This document shows positions 47,144-60,224 of a DNA stretch of 64,000 nucleotides, in pieces. The translations under genes and the position numbers were made by a program. The stretch's first letter is position 1, and each line of letters begins with the position of its first letter. This stretch comes from Saururus chinensis (taxonomy: Eukaryota > Streptophyta > Magnoliopsida > Piperales > Saururaceae): the NCBI GenBank assembly GCA_035235625.1, contig CP141149.1:34899753-34963752 (forward strand), read 5' to 3'. The notes below the pieces were generated by a model. The model was not told the origin of the DNA, ran no database searches, and saw only the letters and a program-made list of their open reading frames with translations.

Positions 47144-49644
47144 ACCAATGTACCTAATTCAGATGAGAGAAAAAAATACTGTTACACAACCTATTTTAAA
47201 ATTTAACAGTTCAAATGGCTGGATAAGGGGGGGCCCACACAACAAAATGAGCTAAAACTTATAGAGGTTCTCTTTTCCATCCAGCTGGCCACATATATTT
47301 TTTTTACAACAAGGACACCTTATGGGCCTGCATAATATATAAATAGTAATAAAGCATATTGGCAGAACCCAGCCCCCTCCCAGATGCTACAGGACGGATT
47401 CAAACCTGGGACCTCTCCCTCAACAGGTGAGAGATCCATCCAGCTGCCCGCATATTTGTTAACCCATAATAGGTAAGTTTTTATATATTCTTATCATGCA
47501 CTGGGTTCATAGGTAAGCTTTCATATATTCTTAACCTAAATGCTAGTTAGCATTTTGAGAGAATCAAGTGTCCATATACAAAGTTTTATGAAAATGAACA
47601 GGTAAGCTTTCAGTGCTCGCTTTGCATGTGAGACGTACAGGGTTCAATACCTATACCACAAATCTCCACTCTTTGCGCAATAGCGTCTTAAGAAGAAGAA
47701 GAAATGTTTTTAGTGCAATTATAATTAGTAAAACAGATCAAGATAATAACTGTGAGTTCATAAGGATATAATATAAACAGAACAATTAACTAGAAGTATC
47801 AAGTTAAAATGCGAGTGACCCAAGGCAATCGACCATCATAATTTTCAGGAGAGTGCTTTATATTAATAATGCAAATAAATATAATACAAAAACAGCTTAT
47901 TAAACAAATAATGTTATTGACAGTCACCTTTAAAAATGCACATCAACAGCAAAAATGGACTCGTCAAAATATGAATGCACTATACCGAAGAATGTAAAAG
48001 TTTTCTATCTTTTTCTAGCCTGGCTTCAAAAAATAAAAAATACATATAGAAGAACAGGTTGAATTCAGTAATTCTAATTAGTAGCCATGCACAGCTACTA
48101 ATAGTTGACAACAAGGACTAGGTTAAACCGTATATAACATGAGATGGTCCATATCATTTTCTTAAATATTTACTTGGTGCTTAATAAATGCTGATATATG
48201 TCAAGCAACAAATTAGATGAAGTTGAACCATGTAAAATGAATAATGCACCAAAAGAATGGGGCAGTTCAGAAAGAAGAGGTGACCACTCTAGTATGATAC
48301 CTGATAAGCGAATGAGCATATTTTAGTCCACCAGCCACTATAAAATGTAAATCCACGGTAACATTTGAATGGGAAAAAAAAACTGTACCAATTGATATCC
48401 TCATCCAGGTTGCTAGTCCCTCTTTATGTTCATTTTGAAAAGTTCATTTTGATTGCTGTTTGGAATTCAAGAGAAAAGGATGTAACCAGCACTCAATTTT
48501 GTATTTTTTCTCTTTTAATTGGGACACCAAAAAAAAAATGAGATGCAATGCAAAATCAAAGTCATCTGAAATTATTCAGTTACCAAGCACATAAATAAAT
48601 AAATAACAGTTCTGGATAAGGGGGCCCATACGACAGGAGGAGCTGAAACTTCGTGCAACACCTAACTGGTAAGTTGTCACCCAACCCAGGTAAGCTTTCA
48701 TATATTCTTATCCTAAATGATAGATAGATTTAGAGTGAACAAGTGGTCATATATGAAGCCTTACAAAGTTGAAATAATGAATAGTAAACAAGTGTCTTTT
48801 TAGTGAAATTATAGTAGTAAAACATATTAAGATAAGAACTGTCAATGCATTTGGAAAAAATAGAAGGACAGAAGAAAAAAACAGTTAAGGATTTAAGTTA
48901 ATGTGTGTGTGAGTGTGACCCACGCTTTCAACCATCATAATTTGCAAGAGAATGCTTCATATAAAGAATTTCAATAAATATAATAAGAAAATAGCTTATC
49001 AGACTAATCATGTAATTGACAGTCACCGTCATAAAGGGTCATCAACAGCACAAATGGATTTCCTCTCAAAATACAAATGCATTATACTGAAGAAAGCAAT
49101 TGTTTTCCGTCTTTTTATAGTCTGGTCCCACAAACTAAAATCTCCCTTGCTAACTACTAGGAATTGGCAGTACGGTCAATACATATTCAGTTAGTGTTTG
49201 TGCATGTAATAAATGCTGATATGTCAGGCAAAAGATTTATTGATCTAGGTAAAATCAACAAATGCATTATTAACACCCAAACAGTGGGACAAATCATAAA
49301 GAATAGATAACCCATCTATTATAGCACTTAATAGACGAACGAGCAAAATTCAGTACACAGAGGTAACAATTCAATGGTAGCACGACAACCATCTCATCAG
49401 CTGTACTAACCGATCTCGTCTTCTCATGATGCTAATCATCTTTATCCGTTCAGCGTAAACTGTTTCATTCCGACAAGGACATTTTAATTGCTAATTCGAA
49501 ACGGAGATAAACGATGCAACCTGCTTTCAGGTTCGTCCCTTTTTCCCTTCTAATTTCGACGTCAAAAGAGGAAGATGAGTTGCGAAACCGGCGTCGTTTG
49601 GCCATTCTACACAACACACACACACAGAGAAGGGATTAATCTAC
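47144..49644 (-). other. Probable MPC1 leader intron with a tandem segmental duplication
   Basis: Between the acceptor near 47150 and a good donor AAG|GTAGAT at 49645/49644 lies about 2.5 kb without coding. Two related segments follow each other: 47215-48360 and 48610-49360. Shared landmarks in the same order: GGATAAGGGGG-CCCA; GTAAGCTTTCATATATTCTT; ACCATCATAATTT(T/G)CA(G/A)GAGA; TTGACAGTCACC; CATCAACAGCA(A/C)AAATGGA; TAATAAATGCTGATAT. A short stretch at 47390-47420 (GATTCAAACCTGGGACCTC) and one near 47640 (GGGTTCAATACC) resemble tRNA B-boxes, so old SINE remnants are possible. Confidence 0.5.
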
Positions 49645-49845
49645 CTTCTTCGACCGGGGTCAGATGGCCTCAGGAAATCAGCTACCGCGGAACGAAGAGG
49701 AGGGGGCCGGCGGCAGTCGGGGGATTTGCGGGAAGGTGGAGAAGCTGAGCGCCACGCCTGCCACGGGACTTTGTCCCCAACCCGGAGTCCGAGCCCCAAA
49801 TAGGTGTGGTCAACTGGGGTGCTCGCCATCGTTAGGAGATCTTTT
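49645..49845 (-). other. Possible MPC1 5' UTR exon and promoter-proximal region
   Basis: This GC-rich block ends on the minus strand with CGAAGAAG|GTAGAT, a good donor. It could be the first, non-coding exon of MPC1. A short minus-strand ORF beginning at 49829 (62 codons) stops exactly at the donor and would be an upstream ORF if transcription starts there. No homology is recognised. The transcription start cannot be seen from sequence. Confidence 0.4.
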
Positions 49846-50152
49846 GTGAAATTAGCAAGTAGACCTCCGAGCTTTCAACTATTCCTAAATGCCCCTTCTT
49901 TTTTAAAAAATTTACACCTAATCGACTGGTCGATCATGTCAAATTTTACATATCATGTGTTCCAAAGAGCTGACATTTAAAATTTGACATGCCTAAAGAA
50001 TGAGGTAAAAAACAGATTTATTGCTATGTATAAATAAAAATATTACTCCCTTCGTTTTGGTTAATATCTCATACCTCAACCTTCTAAATCCACACGGGAG
50101 GCCTATGTTTTTAGGTTGCCCATTTCTTGAGGTTGAGAGTTCCTAATAGTCT

Positions 50153-50934
50153 ACCTAAATAAACCCACCTCTCAATCGTAAGCATTTTTAATGCTATGCT
50201 ATAACAATAAACACGGTGTAAGACACGCATGGGAGCATGAAAAACTATTCTCCCTCAATAATGTCTTAGGTTAGAGGTGGGCAATGTGCGAGCTGGTTGG
50301 GGATTAAGGGCGCGACCTATAAGTGTGAGGGTCGAGGTTGGCCCACACAGCCCGGTCCTCAACGGCTAAGAGTCACTGGGGTTGGGGAACCAATGGCTCT
50401 AAAAGGCGTTTGGGGCATTGCCCCTCATTTTTTTTATTTTCCTAAATAAATTGAACTAACCTACATTTTTAAATAAACCCACCTCTCAATCGGAAGCATT
50501 TTTAATGCTCCGCAATAACAATAAATATGGTGTAAGAAACGCATGAGAACCCTTTATCTATTAGATCAACAACACACACATTAGTGCATCTTAGTACTAA
50601 CACTACTAATGCTAATGTGTGTCAGTGTGTGCACCATTAATCTCAAATATCAAGGGCTCACAAGTATTTTTTATGTTAGCCTCATTGTTAGATGTGAGCA
50701 TGAAAAACTCTTCTCCGTCAATGATGTCTTAGGTTAGAGGTGGGCAATGTGTAAGCTAGCCGGGGATTAAGGGTGCGGCCCATAAGGGTGAGGGTCGAGG
50801 TTGGCCTACAAAGCCCGATCCTCAACGACTAAGAGTCACTGGGGTTGGAACACTAATGGCTCTAAAAGGCGTTGTGGGCATTGCCTCTTGTTTTTTTTAT
50901 TTTTCCTAAAAAAGTTGAACTAATTTTTTTAAAA
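50153..50934. repeat. Tandem duplication covering hAT flank and left end
   Basis: Unit 1 is 50153-50460 and unit 2 is about 50461-50934. Both run from ACCCACCTCTCAATCG through GAGCATGAAAAACT, ATGTCTTAGGTTAGAGGTGG and ACTAAGAGTCACTGGGGTTG to GGCATTGCC. Unit 2 is longer because about 140 bp (50563-50704) is inserted; that insert resembles the core of the element at 61265. Each unit therefore contains host flank, target duplication and left terminus of the hAT element. Confidence 0.85.
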
Positions 50935-51372
50935 ATTATCCCCCCCCCCCCACACACACACATAAAAATAATTTTAACCTCAATACAATCAAATAATGAT
51001 CATATTCAAGGGTAAAAGAGGTAATTACTACATTTTAAAATTGATAAATAGGGGGAGTTTAACCTTCTCTTTACCATTTCCGCTACTATCTATGTCTCTC
51101 TTTCTCCTATCCTCCCATACTCTTAAGTCTCAAACTCTTAATCACTTTAATTTTATTTTTAATTTAAATTTAAAATTAACCTCTCAAACTCTCAACCCTC
51201 AAGATTCAAGTTTTCAATTTTTAGTTTTCTCCTCCTCCATCAAGTGGGCAAATGACAAGTCAAGTCTAAACTCTCAAACATCAAGGTAAGTAAATTTGAT
51301 TTAATAATTTATTTTTTAGTTTTATTTTGTCTCTTATGTCTATTACTAAATTTATTTTTTTATTATTTTAAA

Positions 51373-51516
51373 GAATATGACATCTCAATCAACCTACAAT
51401 GCCTCATCTTCCTCAGTCGCCCCTCCCCCCAATTCAACCGCTAATTTCTTGAACGAGGAATTCTCGACATAAACAAAGCCAACTACAAAGCAATCCCACC
51501 AATGTCTTTGACGGTC
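51373..51516 (+). pseudogene. hAT transposase 5' coding remnant
   Basis: A frame from ATG 51373 (MTSQSTYNASSSSVAPPP) runs about 32 codons before a stop. Serine/proline-rich N termini are usual in Ac-like plant transposases. The sequence continues after the 1.9-kb solo LTR at 53399. Confidence 0.5.
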
Positions 51517-53393
51517 TGTTGGGGGATTTCGGTTAGTTCCCTATGCACAAGACAAGAGAAGAGATAGGATAATCTCTTCTTTGCAAGAGATAGAGAAGAA
51601 ACTTTTTTTTTATGTGGATGACCCTCTCTTGGCCAATTTCTACTGCTCTTTAAAATTTAGGATATAGTAGTAGTAATCAACTAATTTTCAAACCCTTCGA
51701 TTAAATGGCAAAAAATAAAGACAAATTAGAAATAGAGAAAGGAGAAGAATATTAAAATTATCAAAAGATGATTACAAGTATTAAAAAGAAAGAACACAAC
51801 GAAAATGAAGATCACATGTAAGAACTCATTATTTCTATGTCTTCTTGTCTTTAAGCTTGAGAATCTCATTTCCTTTGCTTTGTGCAACTTCTCTTACTTC
51901 AAACTCCTTGGGATTGAATCCTTAGAATTGAAAAGATGCTTTGAGAAAAAGACCTTTGAAGGACTTGGTAGATGAGCTTTCTTCTTAGAGTTTTTTTTTC
52001 TTCTTGGTGGAATGTTTTCCTTTAGGATAGAGAGCTTTAGAGTTTGTGAAGGCTTCTTAAACTTTACTGTCCAAAAGCCCCTCTCTATGAGAAGGGGGTA
52101 TTTATAGTGTTGGAGTTGTGTCATAGGGTAAAGTAGTGGGAGAAGGTGGTGAGTTAGTGGGGTAGTTTGTGGGAAGTGGGGAGTGAGTTAGTGAATTAGT
52201 GGGGTAGTGGGGAAGACCGTTTGGCATATGGTAGTGGTTTGACTTGGTCTTTGTCCTACTCTTCCATTTCATTCATTCAATTTTTTTTTAACGTGAGTTA
52301 CCACTCAAAGAAGTTTTGACTTAGTCTTCTCAAATATCAATTTTGTTAGTTAAGTGGACATTCTTTAAAAAGTGTAGGGGCCCACTATTCATGGGGACTT
52401 AATTAATTTTCCTTCCTTAGTCTATCTAGTTCACCATGTATTTTATTTTATTTTGTTATTATTTTCTTTTGTCTTTTCTTAATTACATAACTAGCCTTTA
52501 GGAGGTAGGTCTTAAAATCATCTTTTAGACTTTAGGATTTATTGTAAAGTCTATTCTTTGTATGAGACTTATATGGGGTCTTATATTTTAATTTAGCTAA
52601 TTTGATATGGGACTCATGTGGGTTCTATCCAGTCTTTTGATTTTTTATTTGATGGCTAATTTGGTGTGGGACACATAAGGGTCTCACTTAGCCTCTTGTG
52701 ATTTAAATTTAATGGCTAATTTGATGTGGGACCCATGTGGGTCTCACTTAGCCTTTTTGTAATTTTTGATTTGATGGTTATTTGATGTGGGACCCATGGG
52801 GGGTTTCATTCAGTCTTTTAATTTTTTGATTTGATGACTAATTTGATGTGGGACCCATGTGAGTCTCACTTAGCCTCTTGTGATTAAGTTTAATAGCTAA
52901 TTTGATGTGGGTCTCACTTAGCCTTTTGTAACTTTTGATTTGATAGCTAATTTAATGTGGGACCCATAGGGGTCTCACTTAGCCTTTTGTAACTTTTGAT
53001 TTGATGACTAATTTGATGTGGGACCCATGTGGGGTCTCACTTAGCCTCTTATAATTTTAATTTAATGGCTAATCTGATGTGAGACTTACAAAGATTTTAT
53101 TTAGCCTTTTAATTTAATGACTAATTTGATGTGGGACCACTGGGGTCTCACTTAGCCCTTTATTATTTTAATTTGATGTGAAACCCGTAGGGGTTTACTT
53201 AATTAATAAAAATTAGTTATAATTTATGTCTTATTTCTACATGTGTAGAATATGACAATTTCTTCTTTCTCCCTTTTTTTTGACTTAGTCAGGAAAGACT
53301 TTGTCCACTTTGGAGCTAGTCAAGCTCCAAAATTTTGGACTAAGTTTTTTTTTGACTTTTTTTTTATAAAAAAAATGTCAACACGGTCGAGGA
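51517..53393 (-). mobile_element. Solo LTR, target duplication CGGTC
   Basis: It starts TGTTGGGGGATTTC and ends ATGTCAACA. CGGTC occurs at 51512-51516 and 53394-53398. It is 1877 bp long. Orientation is inferred as minus, because the minus strand has CACTATAAATACCCC (reverse complement near 52095-52110), a promoter-like TATA box, downstream of a tandem array that would then be in U3. No coding sequence is present; ORF 51894-52124 (minus) is U5/R-region sequence. Confidence 0.9.
52600..53200. repeat. Tandem array of about 57 bp, about 11 units, in the solo LTR
   Basis: Units share TTTGATGTGGGACCCATGTG followed by GGTCTCACTTAGCC and a T-rich spacer. The array sits upstream (minus sense) of the TATA-like motif, so it may act as an enhancer array. 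Confidence 0.88.
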
Positions 53394-53398
53394 GAAAA

Positions 53399-55290
53399 AG
53401 AAGCGGCAACCTTCTATGGTGTGGAATTATATGAAAAAAATCATGGTAGATGACCCTAACAAAGCCAAATGCAATTATTGTAGAAGTATTCTAAAGCGTG
53501 GGAACCAGGGGAGGAGGGGGTATTATACATCTTATCTGCCATGCTTGATTATGCTCCACTAAGCATGGATCGAAGGACCCCAAACAAGCACAGTTAAGTA
53601 TCATAACCACCTCTTCTGCCTCTTTTAGTACTTTTTCCTTGATACAAATCAAAAAGAGCTCATGCAATATGTTGTGCGCACTAAGCAACTCTTCTATTTC
53701 GACAATGACTCCAAGTTTGAGACGTGTGGGGAAAACTCTCAACCCGGCCTTCAACAAATCTCAAGCACCACATTGAGGAGAGATATTTTCAAGCTACACA
53801 AAGGAGTACAAGGTAGAGCTTATGAAAACCCTACAAACAATTTCAGGAAAGATTGTTTTAACTTTCGATATTTTAACTAGTATCTAAGATATCGGCTATG
53901 CATGTGTTACTGCTTATTTTATAGATAAATCATGTAGATTAAATTAGAGTATAATATATTTTAACATTCTAAAAGATCCTCATTTAGCTTCAATTATTAA
54001 AAAATCATGGATGGATGGTTTAAATAAATACTCAATTAAAGATAAAATTATGTTTATCACTTTAGATAATGCCTCTAATAATAATTTAGGTAGAACTTTT
54101 AGAATTCCATTGTGATCACATTACTCCAATATTATCAAATATATTTCATATTAGATGTGCATGTCACATAATTAATTTATTTGTTCAAGATTGTTTAAAT
54201 GTAGTTAAACCTCATATTCAATTAATTAAAAGTATTTTGTTACATATCACCTCATTACCCTTTAGATTACAAAAATTTTAAAACTTATATAAATTGCATG
54301 AAAAACAATATAAAATATTTCAATAGATGTTTGTCATAGGTAGAATAATACATATTTAATGTTAAAATCTTGTGACGGATTAGAAAGTTTAATTATATGT
54401 CGGGCTACATAAAAGTTACCTCATCTAGGACTTAATTAATTAATGTCATTTTGCCATATCTATTTGTTTGATTCATTATTCTTTTTTATTTTTTATAATA
54501 TTACTAAAGATTTATCCAAAGTTTATTATCCCAATTCTTGTTTAATTCTAAACCACTTATATAACATAACTAGTGCATTTGCACAATATAGAGATAATGA
54601 AGCCTTTGCATATCTTATAAATGAAATATAAATAAAATTTAATAAATATTGGTCTTATATCCCTTTAATTTATTGTTTATGAATTATAATGATTCCTAGG
54701 GTTAGATTAGAAGGTGTACAATTTTTATTAAATGGTATACGGGAGAAAATGAGTCTCTATGTTGATCAAAATGAGACTCTATATAAAACTATAAAAATTA
54801 CTTTGTATTCTTTATATAATACATATGAAATAACCCATAGGTCAAGACGGAATCAATCAACTTCTTTTATTTTATTCTATTCATATGCATATTCCACACA
54901 ACACTAAGTTTTGATGTTACTTCACAAAAATAAACAAAAAATAATACTAATAGTAATGAATAAACTAACTATTTAAATAGTAATTTGAACCTTATTATGT
55001 CTTCCAAACAACTTAGTAATATGAATGTTTTAACTTAGTGGCAAGGCATATAGAAGTAATTATCTTGTATTATTTGCCTTAGTTTGTAATTTACTACCCC
55101 CCCCCCATGTCTACATTAGCATCAAAATCTACTTTTAGCACAGGAGGTAAGTTGTTAGACAAAAGGTGAAGTCGAACCCAATGCGATGGAGGCATGCATT
55201 TACTTGAATGATTGGTTGGATGCATAAGAAATGAAACAAACTCCTAATTTTGAAGATGAAATAGGATAAGATAGAATTGTGAATTTTTTA
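53399..55290 (+). pseudogene. hAT transposase body (BED finger to dimerisation domain), broken
   Basis: About 53412-53500 encodes a BED-type zinc finger remnant (VWNYMKKIMVDDPNKAKCNY ending CNYC). About 53880-54095 encodes the catalytic region: GYACVTAYFIDKS, LKDPHLASIIKKSWMDGLNK and IMFITLDNASNNN, which contains a core Asp. About 55110-55270 gives the C-terminal hAT dimerisation domain (STFSTGGKLLDKR, WL near GCIRNE). Frameshifts and stops separate all three, so no transposase can be made. The region between 54120 and 55090 is the AT-rich decayed middle. Confidence 0.8.
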
Positions 55291-55971
55291 TTTAAAAAAA
55301 TACAAGGAGGGAAGGGTGTAATGACCCGTTTTCCGGTTATGCTTAACCTGGGGGGTTAAGGGTAATTTAGTAATTTAAGATTAGTGTGAGGGGGTTTCAC
55401 TAGGTGAAATCTCCGTATCTGGGTAGAGCTCAGAGTAACGAGTGTATCGAATCGAAGAATGCGCAAAACGGAGGTCGGGAGCGAAAGCTACGGCATCGGG
55501 AAGTGTGCCGTATGGGCGAGGCCCACTCGAAAAGAGTGGGAAAACCTAACCATGTGTGGTCTTGTTCCGAAGGGCTCGTTGATACGAGTCCATCGGTACA
55601 TAGAACGCACGATTTTGACTTCGGGGTAAGAAGATATCGCACGTTGAAGTTTAGATATTTTTGGATTAAAATAATATAGAAAAATATTATTTTAATCATG
55701 TAAGACAAATTAGCTGGCGTTAGCCGCGCCGCCCGACGCACGGCGCGACACTGCGTGGCGGGGGGCCTACGGGCCCGCTCAATGACACGCGCAACGCGTG
55801 GAGACCCGTGTGACGCGCGGCTGCGCGCGTCCTCCCTCGCATACGCAGGATAGGGCCCGCGTCTTTGTCCAGCTCCCACGCGATGTGAGGGAGCTGCGCG
55901 TCGAGCCCACGCGACTCGGGGCGCGACTGTGCCCGGCAAGCGCGTAGTGCAGCCACGTGTTTCACCCGTGC

Positions 55972-58900
55972 TGTAATGACCCTCTTCTTTAAACCGGTTT
56001 TAGTTTTCTTTAATTATGGGTTATCGTGAGATTAACGCGTTTTCTTAACTTATTCGGTGATTTCGTAAAATAAATAGTGTTTGTGATGGTTTTAACCAAA
56101 ATCAACTTCAACATTAGTGATTTTAAGTGATTTTAGACCAAATGTAAATTTTTGGGATTTTTTAGAATTTTTACTATTTTCCCAAAAATTAAGGTTTTGG
56201 CGGGACCCCTGTGGGCCCCACCGTCGAAATTTTTATTTTTAGGTCAAATGAACCTAGACATATACTTAAGGTCATACAAAAATTTTCAGAATTTTATTAG
56301 GCTTAATTTGTGCTTAAATTTGCAAAATAACCACTTTTAGCCTACTTTTTATATTTACACCCCAAAACTTACCTATGCATACCCCAACCCTTACTATAAA
56401 AGGGCAAACCTGAACCATTTTCATTTTTGGGAATAGGCTAAGGAAGGAGGGATGGCCTAATCCCTACTTAGGCCCAAATTAGAAGCCGATTAAGGTAAGC
56501 TTACTCTAATTAAGCACTAATCCTTGGCTTTTCTCTTAATTTCTTCCAAATCTACCATTTTCCCCTTGATTCAATTCGTTTTTTACCATCAAAAGTTACT
56601 GATTTGTGTTTTACTACAAACTCTAACATTCAAAATTCGATTTTTACTACCAACAAGCCCTAGATCTAAGATTTAATTAGGGATTTCTTGGGTAAATCGA
56701 TTTTTATTAGAGTTTAATTCAAACTCATTGTGTTTTCAAGGATTTCAAGAAGGGTGACTCTTCAATCCGAGCTTAATCAAGTGCTGAGGTAATGGGTCTT
56801 CAAAATCTCTGTTTATCTATGGTAAAACTCTTTATTTTTGGCTTATTTCAAAATGGTTTGCTTGATTTGGAGTGTTAATGGTAAGATTAGAAAATGGAAT
56901 TATTTAATCCCGATTTCTAAGGGCTTTGCATTATTATGGTATGGTTTAATGTTCTGGAAGTCAAGGAGGACTTTTGATGATGTTTAGGGTGTTAGATGTG
57001 GATTTGAAGTGTTATCTATGGTGTTTTGGTTTGAATTTGCGAAAGGAAGAAAATGAACTATTCTGCTTTGTTGGCGATCGAACAGCCCTTGTGGGCGATC
57101 GATCGGCAACACTGCCGAAACGTCAGTTTTCCAATTCAGCCGATCGAACGGCCTGCTAGGCAATTGAACGGCCGAACTGTAAATTTCAAAAATTCACGTT
57201 TAACCGATCGAACGACCTGAAGGGCGATCGATCGGCTACACAGTAAATTGTATGTTGTGCATATGATGTCTATTTTGATGATTCCACTTTAGCTTGCCAA
57301 TTTTATATGAATGTGGAATGTTTTAAGTTATGTTAGGCTACTGAAAATGCATGATATTAAGTTTATGGAGTTGAGATATATGCTTAGAGATGGTGGAATG
57401 ACTTATGTTTTGTGACATGATGTTGGAATCGTCATCTTTAAATTATGAATAGTTGGGTTCTCATTGTTAAGCATGTTTTCAGTAGAATTATAATCTATTA
57501 TTGGACTGATTTGTCATGATAGATTGTGGTTAGTCGTGTGTGAATGTTAGTGAATGTTATGACTCAATGATGAAATGAGTGATGTTATATGTGTTTAGCC
57601 TTTGTGGTTGAGTTTTGAATTGAGATATGATTTCAACGATTCTTCTCCTATGATTTCCGTTGGGATTTATGTTTAGATGGAAATTCACATGTGTAGTGTG
57701 GTAGTGAGTTTAATTTCAAGCATGTTGGCATGCATTATGTGAAATGCTTCTACTAGATACACATACATGTGGGGTTAAATGATGATGTTGAAGCTTGATA
57801 TGGTGATTATGAATGATGCATTAGGGGCTGATGAGAGCACTTATCATGGATTAGGATTCATGTATGCTTTGCCCACGTATGTACCATGCTGCATGCATCA
57901 TAAAAATGGATTTCCAATTGAAGCTTCATCGTGATTAATCGAATTTGACCGATTGGATGCAATGTGATGGAATTGTATGCCGGATTGATCGGTTGTGGGT
58001 TAATCGCAAGTTGATTGGTCCGAAAGGACATATTTTGATTTGAGTTCCTGTGTGGAACGAGTGCACTCCCCGGGTTGAGTCTTGTTAAATGGAATGATGT
58101 GGGGACGAGTTGTGTACTTGTCTTGCGGCTTGTGAGAATGTTATTACGAGTGTCATCTGGACCCTGAGAATCCAGTGTGGTATGCCGTATGCACCCCGCT
58201 ACCACGTGTTCTAGGGTTCTCTATGTGAGAACTCGGGCTCTTCCCTCCACAGGAGATGTCCCTGGGCGAACACCCCTGCTCTAAATTCTCTGTGTGAGAA
58301 TGAGACATCCTTGGCCAGGATCGTCCAGGGTGAGCAGTATTAGGGATTGACAACCCCGATCTTTCTTTAATTCTTGTGTAGAATTTTGGACCATGACACG
58401 CCTTCATGGCCTTGTCCATGCTCCCGTCTGTGTGACATTAATGTGTGATTACTCCTTGATGGAGGTTGATGTTGATGATATAATGCATGTGGGAATATGT
58501 ATGTTAGAGATACATCCATGCAGGTTGATGTTGATGATATAATGCATGTGGGAATATGTATGTTAGAGATACATCCATGCAGGTTGATGTTGATGTTATG
58601 CATGTGGAATATGTATGTTAGAGATACATCCATGCAAGTTGATGTTGATGATATAATGTATGTGGGAATATGTATGTTAGAGATACATCCATGCAGGTTG
58701 ATGTTGATGTTATGCATGTGGAATATGTATGATATGTATGTTAGAGATACATCCATGCAGGTTGATGTTGATGTTATGCATGTGGAATATGTATGTTAGA
58801 GATACATCCATGCAGGTTGATTATGCACTATGATGCAGTGTTAGGTGATATGTATATGTGATCAGAAAATGATGCACCATGTAATTCGTTGATTTTGAAT

Positions 58901-59448
58901 GATTATATCGCTATGCTATCGCATTTTTCGATGTTGTTAGTGATATTAAAACCATTGTTAAGTTTGTTAAACTCACCCCTCTTTGCGTGTTTTGATTTGG
59001 GGCTGCGTGGTGCGACACGCAGACGGACAGGATCGCCTCTTCGAGGAAAGGTCGGAGGTGGCTTGGATATGATCGTGGAGTTCTTTGTCTGGTTGATTTT
59101 CCTTAGTTATGCTGTTGTTCAGGACCTTTGTATAGGGTTCTTGTTTTGGATTTATGTCATATTTTACAGTTATGATGCTTATGACTCATTTTGAGCCGTG
59201 TGGGCTTTACTTAACTAAGCTTATGGGTTTGAGATTGTTGTTTACTTTGTAATAAGCAACACCTTTTCCTTCCCTTTTATTTACTCTTGCTTAAAGGATT
59301 GTGTGCACTCCGTGTTTCTGTTAATCGCCCGTGGTTAGGGTTAAGCCTTCCGCTAGATCGTTTCTCAATCTTCACTTCGTTGCCCTCGCGCGCTTGACCG
59401 GCCCTTGGACCGGGTTCGGCTCGGGTCGGGCATCGCTGGGGCGTGACA
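55972..59448 (+). mobile_element. Family-A solo LTR, copy 3, target duplication CGTGC
   Basis: It starts TGTAATGACCCTC and ends GGGGCGTGACA. CGTGC occurs at 55967-55971 and 59449-59453. It is 3477 bp long and collinear with copies 1 and 2. The palindromic words GCGATCGATCGGC (57080-57105) occur in a stretch that varies between copies. It contains six units of the family minisatellite. ORFs such as 58497-58799 are periodic readings of that array. Confidence 0.93.
58465..58822. repeat. Minisatellite, 6 copies, in family-A copy 3
   Basis: Units alternate between about 60 and 54 bp with the common block ATGTATGTTAGAGATACATC; long units carry an extra GATGATATAA. This alternation is not seen in the other two copies. 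Confidence 0.88.
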
Positions 59449-60224
59449 CGTGCGGCCAGCGCATCGCACACCATGCAGGCGCACGACGCGTGGCATGTGC
59501 AGTTCCCGGGGCGTTTCGTACGCCCTCGGCTTCTCCCCTATAAATTCGGATTCCGTTTCATTTTTGAAGAGGAGTTTTCCGATTCGTTCGGTGTCCATTT
59601 TCTTCTGTTCTTCAGGCGTTCCTAGCTAATTCGAGGGTGATCTACTCAATGGCATGGTCCATTCCTCAAGTTGGTGCTCCTATAAGGGAGGAACTACCCG
59701 GGGCAAGAGGAGGTTCTGTCTGCCACCCTCCTACCCCAAGAGAGAGAGAAAGATGGCTCTGAGAGAGAGGAGGCTCTGTCTTCTGTTATCGGGCTAGATC
59801 AAGAGAAGTGGCCCGATGTAGGGGAGGCTCCGTTCTCCACCGAAGGGCCACGACGTGTGAAGGACACCCCCGAGTAGGGGAGGTTCTATCTGCCGCCCAC
59901 AGGCGCAGAAAATGAGAAATCTCCGAGAAAGGGGAGAGTTGGTCGGGTCATCTTTCGGTGCAAGGTGAAGAACGTGCGGAGGCTAGAGGAAGCTCCGTTC
60001 ACTATCTCAGGATCCAAAAGGGAGGACGCCCAGAAATGAGCTTCCCGAATACCGCTACCTCGTGAGACATAAGAGGAGTAAACATTTCTAACCTCCTGTT
60101 TGAATTATAAAATGCATGTGCTAGTTATGACGTGTGTTATGCTATGATCCATATGCTTGTTGTGCTTATAGGTCATGATATGTACTTATATCTCAAGATG
60201 TATACTTTTATGTCATGATGTGTG

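Noticed and set aside
49641-49849. ORFs of 61-62 codons on both strands as a separate small gene
   Set aside because: No conserved motif; better explained as a GC-rich leader exon or promoter-proximal sequence of MPC1.
58497-58799. 100-codon plus-strand ORF with repeated MYVRDTSMQ motif (and minus-strand partner 58367-58756)
   Set aside because: It is a reading of the family-A minisatellite, whose unit is near a multiple of three. The same array in copies 1 and 2 breaks the frame.
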